From the NCBI GenBank assembly GCA_021814805.1, contig JAKAHT010000002.1, positions 39,190-46,286 of the forward strand: a DNA stretch of 7,097 nucleotides, read 5' to 3'. The stretch is from a bacterium (GTDB lineage: Bacteria; Patescibacteriota; Minisyncoccia; UBA6257; GWB1-50-10). The position numbers and the translations under genes are program-made. Of this stretch, positions 1-4,762 are shown piece after piece. The notes below the pieces were generated by a model. It searched no databases. It was not told where the DNA came from and worked only from the letters and a program-made list of their open reading frames with translations. The stretch's first letter is position 1. Each line of letters starts with the position of its first letter.

Positions 1-545
1 GGTACTCCCCGCTTGTATTCCTGAAAGTAAACGGTGCCGTCCCTTTGAACTTCTACTCTAAGCCAGGTCGATAAAGCGTTTACGACGGAAACACCGACTC
101 CGTGAAGACCGCCGGAAACTTTGTATGATTCGCCGCCGAACTTTCCTCCGGCGTGGAGTGTACAGAGAACCGTTTCGAGAGCCGATTTTTTCGTCTGGGG
201 GTGGATATCTACCGGAATGCCCCGGCCGTCGTCGGTGACAGCTATTCTGTTATTCTTCAGCATTTCGACGGTTATGTTTTTAGCATAGCCGGCCATGGCT
301 TCGTCGAGAGAGTTATCGACTACTTCCCATATCAAGTGATGAAGGCCGTCAACACCGGTCGATCCGATATACATTCCCGGCCGTTTTCTCACCGGTTCCA
401 GTCCTTCGAGAACGTATATGTCTTTAGCGCCGTAGGAAGACTGGCCTTTTGTTTCTATTTTTTCCTCGGCTTCCTTTGGTTTTTCGGCTTTTTTAACCTC
501 TCTTTTGGGTTCTTTAGTCTCCTTGTTTATTTGTATTTTTACCAT
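1..545 (-). CDS. gyrB: DNA gyrase subunit B, N-terminal part (partial, runs off window)
   Basis: This is the ATPase subunit of type IIA DNA gyrase, which introduces negative supercoils with GyrA. The 181 visible codons cover most of the GHKL ATPase domain. Seen in order: RPGMYIG (residues 55-61), the N-box EVVDNSLDEA (74-83, with N78 and E82 matching the Mg-ATP residues), DDGRGIP (105-111), HAGGKF (131-136) and the ATP-lid motif GLHGVGVSVVNALS (146-159). The run closely follows E. coli GyrB through VQRDG. Residues 1-37 are a Lys/Glu-rich extension that E. coli GyrB lacks. The ATG at 545 is the first possible start, since an in-frame TGA lies three codons upstream (552-554). No SD sits at a normal distance; the nearest purine run (574-580) is about 29 bases away. 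The remainder, including Toprim, lies beyond position 1. ParE is the alternative, but the motifs read as GyrB. Confidence 0.95.
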   Translation of the reverse strand, partial: MVKIQINKETKEPKREVKKAEKPKEAEEKIETKGQSSYGAKDIYVLEGLEPVRKRPGMYIGSTGVDGLHHLIWEVVDNSLDEAMAGYAKNITVEMLKNNRIAVTDDGRGIPVDIHPQTKKSALETVLCTLHAGGKFGGESYKVSGGLHGVGVSVVNALSTWLRVEVQRDGTVYFQEYKRGV

Positions 546-588
546 TTTAAGTCAATAAAAAATCAGCTCTTAGCCTCTTTTCTACTTA

Positions 589-617
589 ATTTTACCATAT
601 ACAAAGAATCAATACAA
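589..617 (-). promoter_or_regulatory. Probable gyrB promoter
   Basis: Read on the minus strand there is TTGTAT (617-612), a 17-base spacer and TAAAAT (594-589). This would place the RNA start near 583, giving a leader of about 38 bases before the gyrB ATG. The -35 is a weak match, so the call depends mainly on the spacing, the -10 and the position between the gene and the divergent cassette. Confidence 0.4.
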
Positions 618-625
618 TCAAGCTA

Positions 626-653
626 TTGACATTATCCGCACTTGTGCTAAAAA
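626..653 (+). promoter_or_regulatory. Promoter of the plus-strand cassette
   Basis: A perfect -35 TTGACA (626-631) is followed by a 16-base spacer and TAAAAA (648-653), directly preceded by TGC, an extended -10. The expected RNA start is around 660. The spacer holds a short inverted repeat, GCAC-TT-GTGC (638-647), which may be an operator or chance. The promoter points away from gyrB, and its transcript would run through the terminator at 778-799 before reaching the gene at 830. Confidence 0.6.
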
Positions 654-670
654 TTAAAAATAAAGCAATA

Positions 671-748
671 ATGATTATTTTGAATGACACATATTTTTTT
701 GGCTTTACTTACCTCCATCAAAGAGAGGCAGGTTTGCCTTTAAAGTAA
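671..748 (+). CDS. Possible 25-codon leader peptide, aromatic-rich
   Basis: An ATG at 671 opens a 25-codon frame ending in TAA at 746-748. Residues 8-14 read YFFGFTY, five aromatic residues in seven. The frame begins about 10 bases after the predicted RNA start, has no SD, and stops just after the segment (725-735) that can pair with the downstream terminator region. That is the arrangement of ribosome-controlled attenuators such as pheL or pheM. However, the aromatic codons fall in a T-rich stretch that gives Phe by composition, and the downstream genes are not aromatic amino-acid genes. Translation is unproven and the frame could be chance. Confidence 0.3.
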   Translation: MIILNDTYFFGFTYLHQREAGLPLK

Positions 749-799
749 GATCTGAAAAACACTTTGAAATCAAACCCGCCTCCCTTTGGAGGCGTTTTT
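724..799 (+). promoter_or_regulatory. Attenuator-like leader RNA with competing stems
   Basis: Segment 725-735 (GAGGCAGGTTT) can pair with 772-782 (AAACCCGCCTC): ten pairs and one A-C mismatch. That pairing uses the 5' arm of the terminator stem at 778-793, so the two structures exclude each other. The 725-735 segment can instead fold locally (724-730 with 735-741, loop GGTT). A further small hairpin, AAAGT/ACTTT (742-746/761-765), fits inside the long-range stem. A leader with its own promoter, a terminator before the gene and an alternative stem suggests regulated read-through. I do not recognise a known riboswitch, and T-box and TPP signatures are absent. Confidence 0.45.
778..799 (+). terminator. 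Intrinsic terminator inside the cassette leader
   Basis: GCCTCC (778-783), loop CTTT, GGAGGC (788-793), then G and five T (795-799). It lies between the plus-strand promoter and the first cassette gene, so unless it is overridden it would stop most transcripts about 140 bases after their start. gyrB is transcribed away from it, so it does not serve as that gene's 3' terminator. Confidence 0.75.
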
Positions 800-829
800 G
801 TTCATTAATAAAAATATAAGGAGGTTTAT

Positions 830-1078
830 ATGTTACGCTTGTTCTCTTTATTCGTTTATATGCCGATGATGTGGTTTTCAACTAACAGCATTACTGGCGG
901 AGGTTCTCGCTTCAGTGGTAAGAAGGATGAGAATAATAAATCCGATAATAAGGATGATCATGTTCAATTACTGGAACAGCTTATCAATGAATTAAACATT
1001 AAAATTATAGAGCTGGAGAATATGAGAAATATGATTCAAAAACTTCTAACCTCGATTAAATCTTGGAGGATAAGATGA
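830..1078 (+). CDS. Small protein with hydrophobic N-terminus and C-terminal helix; candidate radical SAM partner peptide
   Basis: An 82-residue protein I do not recognise. Residues 2-18 are strongly hydrophobic and aromatic (LFSLFVYMPMMWF), like an uncleaved anchor or signal. Residues 20-31 are Gly/Ser-rich with GGG at 23-25. Residues 31-43 are charged and Asn/Asp/Lys-rich. Residues 44-78 form an amphipathic, coiled-coil-like helix with Leu/Ile/Met spaced in heptads. There is no Cys. The ATG at 830 follows a perfect AAGGAGG (818-824) by five bases. Its TGA overlaps the next gene's ATG (ATGA, 1075-1078), so the two are probably translationally coupled. By position it is the best candidate substrate of the radical SAM enzyme, with GG at 23-24 as a conceivable cleavage site. 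It could equally be a small membrane-tethered accessory protein. Confidence 0.7.
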   Translation: MLRLFSLFVYMPMMWFSTNSITGGGSRFSGKKDENNKSDNKDDHVQLLEQLINELNIKIIELENMRNMIQKLLTSIKSWRIR

Positions 1079-2031
1079 AACCAGAATTTGCTTCAATTGA
1101 AACGACTCTGCGATGCAATATGATGTGTAAACATTGCGGAGTTGAGTCGGGGCCTCATTCGAAGCGTGGTAATGAGTTGGATACCGGGGAAATGATTACT
1201 CTTTTCAAGGATCTTTCTGATTTGGGAGTTAAACGTCTGGTGCTTTCGGGTGGTGAATTTACCACTCGCGGTGATTGGCAAGAACTCCTTTGCGCGGCTA
1301 TCGAAGGATTCGAGATGGTACGCCAAATTTCCAATGGATGGTACGGGATTCACTTGCTCGAAATGCTAGAGCTAATCCCGAATAAGGAAAGATTGGTGTT
1401 ATCTTTAAGTCTTGATGGGATGAAACCTTCTCATGATAGGAATAGACGCAGTAAGTCTTTTGAAAAAATTATTTCCATTCTTAAGGCAGATAGTAAAATC
1501 TATCGTACAGTAATAACTACCGTTACTAAGGAAAATTTCAATGATCTGGACAGCTTGTTTTCAATGCTTTATGCATTGAAAATACCAGTTTGGTCAGTAC
1601 AATTGGGATTGCCGACAGGATATATGGGCAAATCCATGTTTATTGGAAATGAACTTGTAGACAAGCTCGCCAATATGATTCTTTCGTGGCAGAGAAAATC
1701 TAGTGGTATCATGGAAATCATACCGGATAACTGCTTTGGATATGATCATCCAATGCGGCGCGAATTTCCTTGGGAGGGATGCCAAGCTGGCAAAAAACTT
1801 ATTACTATCCTCGCAAACGGAGATGTAACAGGATGTCCGACTACTTTTAGAGATGTGCGAGGTAATGTTCGTGAGGAACAATTATCTTCTATTTGGAACA
1901 GTAAAAATATGGAAAATTATAGAAAAAGTATTCCGGTTTGCGAATCTTGTTCCAATAAGAAATGTAAAGGTGGTTGCCGAGCGGTCCAGGAAATATTCGG
2001 AAGGCAATTCTGTGATTTGACTGAAGTGTAA
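1075..2031 (+). CDS. Radical SAM/SPASM-domain enzyme
   Basis: A 318-residue cytoplasmic iron-sulfur enzyme that should cleave S-adenosylmethionine to start radical chemistry. Seen: the radical SAM motif CNMMCKHC (C14, C18, C21), SGGE (58-61) and LSLDG followed by HDRNR. A C-terminal SPASM domain has seven Cys: C236, C254 (in GDVTGC), then CX2CX4CX3C (C289, C292, C297, C301) and C313, enough for auxiliary 4Fe-4S clusters. Known SPASM enzymes mostly modify peptides (AlbA, PqqE, MftC) or act as sulfatase maturases. This one starts six residues before the core and has no N-terminal peptide-recognition domain, so it is shorter than typical RiPP maturases. I chose the ATG at 1075 because GGAGG (1065-1069) lies five bases upstream and the ATG overlaps the previous stop; an in-frame TTG at 1063 would add four residues. 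The family call is firm; the substrate is inferred from the neighbouring small gene. Confidence 0.92.
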   Translation: MKPEFASIETTLRCNMMCKHCGVESGPHSKRGNELDTGEMITLFKDLSDLGVKRLVLSGGEFTTRGDWQELLCAAIEGFEMVRQISNGWYGIHLLEMLELIPNKERLVLSLSLDGMKPSHDRNRRSKSFEKIISILKADSKIYRTVITTVTKENFNDLDSLFSMLYALKIPVWSVQLGLPTGYMGKSMFIGNELVDKLANMILSWQRKSSGIMEIIPDNCFGYDHPMRREFPWEGCQAGKKLITILANGDVTGCPTTFRDVRGNVREEQLSSIWNSKNMENYRKSIPVCESCSNKKCKGGCRAVQEIFGRQFCDLTEV

Positions 2032-2045
2032 TAACGTGTTATTAC
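2028..2045. repeat. Perfect inverted repeat at the radical SAM stop codon
   Basis: GTAATAAC-GT-GTTATTAC: 8-base arms with a 2-base centre, overlapping the TAA stop at 2029-2031. As DNA it looks like a dimeric-regulator site. As RNA it would form a 7-pair stem with a CGTG loop. It has no T-run, so it is not itself a terminator. An AT-rich palindrome of this size could also be chance. Confidence 0.45.
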
Positions 2046-2164
2046 TTGAGAGTTGAAGGCATATAGACCAATAAAGGAAAAATCCAAACAAAGCATTGTG
2101 CAAACGGTGCCCCTGGTTACGATGATCGTCCATCGTGAAACTGAAACAAAGACGAGAAGGATTT

Positions 2165-2196
2165 TGCCGACCCTTTTGTAAGTCGGCACCCTTTTT
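2165..2196 (+). terminator. Intrinsic terminator after the radical SAM gene
   Basis: TGCCGAC (2165-2171), a 10-base loop, GTCGGCA (2182-2188), then CCC and five T (2192-2196). It lies 134 bases after the radical SAM stop and 62 bases before the next gene, so it either ends the first transcript or gates read-through. The 3' arm and T-run can instead pair with AAACGGTGCC at 2102-2111 (nine pairs, one C-C mismatch), which would remove the terminator. Confidence 0.8.
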
Positions 2197-2238
2197 GAGG
2201 TCAGGAGTATTTTCTCGTGATCTCAAAATAGGTATTTT
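2197..2238 (+). promoter_or_regulatory. Hairpin and AT palindrome upstream of the 177-residue gene
   Basis: Right after the terminator T-run, GAGGTCA (2197-2203) can pair with TGATCTC (2218-2224, one G-T pair), extended inside by GAG/CTC across a mismatch. This is followed by AAAATA-GG-TATTTT (2225-2238), a 6+2+6 inverted repeat. I see no convincing -35/-10 pair here. The gene at 2259 may therefore depend on read-through, or its promoter is weak or atypical. Confidence 0.3.
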
Positions 2239-2258
2239 ACAAATATATAACGGAGGTT

Positions 2259-2792
2259 ATGAAAAAAATTCCAGATTTGCTTTATTTCGATGTCGAGAGT
2301 GTTTGTGATTTTAATATTCCCGGTATCGATAATTTCATTGACGGAAGAAAAGAGGCCAATCTTAAAAAATCAAAAATGGTCTCTTTATGGTCAGGATTTT
2401 TCCAGGATTGGTTTTCTATCTGTTTAAATCTCAGGGAAATTGAGATAATATCAAGCGAAGAAAGAATGCCGGGTTACAGCATGGTGATTGTCCCCAAGGA
2501 AATCACTGTCAAAAAATGTTTACCTGTTATTGGCGAAAAACTTGGTATGTATGTTGATCCTAAATTAGATAATCTACAAGAAAACAGGATTAGCTTTTTA
2601 AGGAAACGCAACAAAACCACCTATCTTCGCTACGGTCATAGCTACGGCAATCTTATGATCCTCGATGTTATTTTACTTAGCGTTTTCCGGATTTATATTG
2701 GCAAAAAAAACAACGGCAGATGTGAATGGGAAATCAAAAATATGCTTGACCTTCTTCTGAGAAAATATGATGAGCAGGAAAAGTCAAAATAA
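2259..2792 (+). CDS. Hypothetical protein, 177 residues, third gene of the cassette
   Basis: Function not recognised. It is a soluble-looking protein with no signal peptide. It has an acidic/aromatic N-terminus (LLYFDVESVCDF, 7-18), a Trp-containing segment (WSGFFQDWFSI), a central beta-like stretch YSMVIVPKEIT, then a basic region (RKRNKTTYLRYG), a hydrophobic helix (LMILDVILLSVFRIYIG) and a charged C-terminal helix ending in KYDEQEKSK. From memory, small hypothetical proteins of Patescibacteria often carry a VVPEGM/VPKGLT segment, then an LD motif and a TLLERLLxEL-type helix; the order here is reminiscent but not decisive. The start is ATG 2259, with GGAGG at 2252-2256 only two bases away, an unusually short spacing. 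An in-frame TAG at 2229 limits upstream extension. It shares strand and base composition with the radical SAM pair but is separated by 227 bases and a terminator, so co-function is only suggested. Confidence 0.7.
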   Translation: MKKIPDLLYFDVESVCDFNIPGIDNFIDGRKEANLKKSKMVSLWSGFFQDWFSICLNLREIEIISSEERMPGYSMVIVPKEITVKKCLPVIGEKLGMYVDPKLDNLQENRISFLRKRNKTTYLRYGHSYGNLMILDVILLSVFRIYIGKKNNGRCEWEIKNMLDLLLRKYDEQEKSK

Positions 2793-2793
2793 A

Positions 2794-2875
2794 GTTGGAT
2801 AGTTACTATTCAACCTCTTGCTAGGTGGGTGCTCCATCCGCCTGAAACTGAAATCCATCGTATGGACAATAAGAG
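2794..2875 (+). other. Foldable RNA segment after the 177-residue gene
   Basis: One base after the stop codon, GTTGGATAG-TTA-CTATTCAAC (2794-2814) makes a nine-pair hairpin with one G-T. A possible three-way junction follows: CTCTT/AAGAG (2815-2819/2871-2875) closes GGTGG/CCGCC (2824-2828/2838-2842) and TCCAT/ATGGA (2854-2858/2862-2866), with TGAAACTGAAA as the linker. No promoter is evident, so it would be a 3' untranslated region or a processed RNA. Not matched to a known family; some pairing is expected by chance. Confidence 0.3.
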
Positions 2876-2882
2876 AAAAATT

Positions 2883-2912
2883 AAACCGCCCAAGCTTATG
2901 CAAGGGCGGTTT
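2883..2912. terminator. Bidirectional terminator between convergent genes
   Basis: AAACCGCCC (2883-2891) and GGGCGGTTT (2904-2912) form a nine-pair stem with a 12-base loop. On the plus strand it is followed by TTTCATCTTTT; on the minus strand by TTTAATTTTT. It can therefore end both the plus-strand cassette and the ABC transporter transcript arriving from the other side. Confidence 0.85.
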
Positions 2913-2927
2913 CATCTTTTAAAGTCT

Positions 2928-4706
2928 CTATATATGTTGCAATTCGTAAAATTTTCTATAGAGACCGTCAGGTTTCTTTATGAGATCATCGTGCGTGCCT
3001 TCCTCGGCTATCCGGCCATTGTGGAGGAAGAATATTCTGTCAGCTTTTTTAACCGTACTCAGACGGTGGGCTATGATAAAAGTTGTTCTTCCTTCCATGA
3101 GTTTTTCTAAGGCCTCCATCACGAGTTTCTCCGACTTGGCATCGAGGCTCGAAGTCGGTTCGTCGAGTATCAATATTTTGGGATCTTTGAGTATGGCTCT
3201 CGCTATAGCTATTCTTTGTTTCTGTCCCGTTGAAAGTTTGATTCCTCTTTCTCCGACCATTTGTTCATATTTTTTGGGAAATTTCTCTATAAAATCATTG
3301 GCATGAGCAAGTTTTGCTGCTTCGACAACTTTCTTTTCGGAGGCCAGGAAATTGCCGTAACGGATGTTATTTTTTACGGTGTCGTTGAAAAGCATTATTT
3401 CCTGGGGCACTACGGCTATCTGGCTTCTTAAGAATTTCAGGTCGAAATTTTCGACGTCGTGCCCGTCTATGAGTATTTTTCCTTCGGTCGGTTTAAGATA
3501 ATAAGAAATTAAGTCAACGAGCGTCGTTTTGCCGACCCCGGATTCTCCGACCAAAGCTATTATTTCTCCCGGATGTATCGAAAAATCTATTCCCAAAAGC
3601 GTTCGTGATTTGTTGTTTTTATAGGAGAAACCGACGTTCTCGAATTTGACGCTCCCCTTTATGCTCTCGAGTATTACAGCCGATTTCGGGGTGTAAATCT
3701 CCGTGGGTTGCGATAATATTTTCTCCGCCCGTTCGAGAGCCACCAAGCCGTTGTTGAACGTCTGCCAGTTTTGGGCGAGGATGACAAACGGTCCGAAAAA
3801 CATCGCCGCATAACCGTTGAACATTACGAGTTCGCCGAGAGTCATATTCCCCTGCCAGATGGAAAATATCGAATAAACGTAAATGACCGCCTGGGAAATT
3901 ATTATAATCACCCTTTGGGAAAAACTTATGTTTTGCCAAATGCCGATGAACTCCTGCCAATATTTGGCGGCTTTTAAATTGAAATTTTTATATGATCTTT
4001 TTCTTTCGTATTCTTCGGCCGTGGCCTGCTTCACGGTTTGGGCGTTCATTACGGCGTCATAAGCGTCGCCGAAGGCGTGATTGTAGGAGCGGTGCATTTT
4101 CCTTTGAATTTTGGAAAGCTTCGGAGCCACATTGAACAAAATGAATACGTAGATGATTACGGCAACCAAAATCATCGAAGTTAAAACTGGTTTTATGGAG
4201 AAAGTTATCACGAGAGCTCCTAAAACGCTTAATATTTGGGGAGCGATGCTAACAAGGACGTTGCCTAGGATATTTTGAAGCCAGTTCGAAGCCCGATTTA
4301 TCCTATCCCAAGTGTCGCCTATTTTATGTTCTTTATGAAATGATAGCGGTAGCTCCAGAAGATAGCTGAAACCGTTCACAACGTAGTCGGCTTCAACAAG
4401 AGAAAGAAGTTTTTCCCTCTTTAAATCTATTTGCCAATCGAAAATGTCACCGGAAATTCTCATAATGAGCCAGATGCCCAAGAAAAGAAAAACCAGCGGG
4501 AGAATGTGTCCGAATATTTCGAAAGTGCCGGTTTCCTTGATGATGCTGTCTATGATTTTTCCGGAGAAATAAGGTACGGCCACGTTGGCTGCGGCCGAAA
4601 GGATGCTCAAAACAGAAACGACAAAAATGACCTTTTTGTAAGGCCTTAGATACTTCAGGACTATATTGAGTCCGCCGAGCGTCCTCTTCTTGCTTACATT
4701 AGCCAT
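2928..4706 (-). CDS. ABC transporter, fused permease and ATP-binding half-transporter (MsbA/LmrA type exporter)
   Basis: A 592-residue membrane exporter expected to work as a dimer, using ATP to move a lipid, drug or peptide outward. Six hydrophobic helices fill the N-terminal half (roughly 24-46, 66-84, 145-165, 168-190, 262-285, 290-312). The nucleotide-binding domain is complete: Walker A GESGVGKTT (387-395, K393), Q-loop Q435 in VVPQE, signature LSTGQ (491-495, usual LSGGQ), Walker B ILILDEP (D515, E516), D-loop SSLD and the switch His H547 in IIAHRLST. Length is normal and no N-terminal C39 peptidase is present, so it does not cut leader peptides itself. The ATG at 4706 has no SD, and the predicted RNA start lies only about 7-8 bases upstream. 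It faces the radical SAM cassette across a shared terminator; export of a cassette product is possible but unsupported. The substrate cannot be told from sequence. Confidence 0.93.
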   Translation of the reverse strand: MANVSKKRTLGGLNIVLKYLRPYKKVIFVVSVLSILSAAANVAVPYFSGKIIDSIIKETGTFEIFGHILPLVFLFLGIWLIMRISGDIFDWQIDLKREKLLSLVEADYVVNGFSYLLELPLSFHKEHKIGDTWDRINRASNWLQNILGNVLVSIAPQILSVLGALVITFSIKPVLTSMILVAVIIYVFILFNVAPKLSKIQRKMHRSYNHAFGDAYDAVMNAQTVKQATAEEYERKRSYKNFNLKAAKYWQEFIGIWQNISFSQRVIIIISQAVIYVYSIFSIWQGNMTLGELVMFNGYAAMFFGPFVILAQNWQTFNNGLVALERAEKILSQPTEIYTPKSAVILESIKGSVKFENVGFSYKNNKSRTLLGIDFSIHPGEIIALVGESGVGKTTLVDLISYYLKPTEGKILIDGHDVENFDLKFLRSQIAVVPQEIMLFNDTVKNNIRYGNFLASEKKVVEAAKLAHANDFIEKFPKKYEQMVGERGIKLSTGQKQRIAIARAILKDPKILILDEPTSSLDAKSEKLVMEALEKLMEGRTTFIIAHRLSTVKKADRIFFLHNGRIAEEGTHDDLIKKPDGLYRKFYELQHI

Positions 4707-4720
4707 ATCTTTGACGCTTT

Positions 4721-4749
4721 ATTATAAAACAAAAACACTCATCAGTGAA
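4721..4749 (-). promoter_or_regulatory. Promoter of the ABC transporter, overlapping a terminator
   Basis: On the minus strand, TTCACT (4749-4744), a 17-base spacer and a perfect TATAAT (4726-4721). The -35 lies in the loop and the spacer in the descending arm of the terminator hairpin that ends the upstream ATPase gene. The RNA would start near 4714, leaving a leader of under 10 bases and no room for an SD. Confidence 0.55.
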
Positions 4750-4762
4750 GATGGGTGTTTTT
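4731..4762. terminator. Terminator after the metal ATPase gene
   Basis: AAAAACACTCATC (4731-4743) and GATGGGTGTTTTT (4750-4762) form a 13-pair stem with one G-T pair and a six-base loop. It has T-runs on both strands. The minus-strand reading ends the metal ATPase transcript, and that gene's TAA (4763-4761) overlaps the edge of the stem. Confidence 0.85.

Noticed and set aside
153..629. Plus-strand open frame of 158 codons
   Set aside because: It lies antisense to gyrB, whose frame gives textbook motifs; the plus-strand translation has no domain pattern.
1059..1075. The C-terminal residues S-W-R-I-R of the 82-residue protein as a radical crosslinking core (Trp near the end, as in streptide- or cyclophane-type peptides)
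   Set aside because: These codons are the SD and start region of the next gene (TGGAGGATAAG), so the Trp-Arg-Ile-Arg sequence is explained by the need for a ribosome-binding site.
2102..2196. T-box or TPP riboswitch before the 177-residue gene, suggested by GGTGCC and an antiterminator
   Set aside because: The T-box antiterminator consensus and specifier loop, and the TPP CTGAGA core, are not present.
1882..2226. Minus-strand open frames over the radical SAM 3' end and spacer
   Set aside because: They are antisense to a clear SPASM coding region and have no SD or recognisable product.
2829..3110. Plus-strand open frame starting with GTG at 2829
   Set aside because: It runs through the strong bidirectional terminator and then antisense to the ABC transporter; there is no proper SD. 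Only its first codons are noted, for the shared motif.
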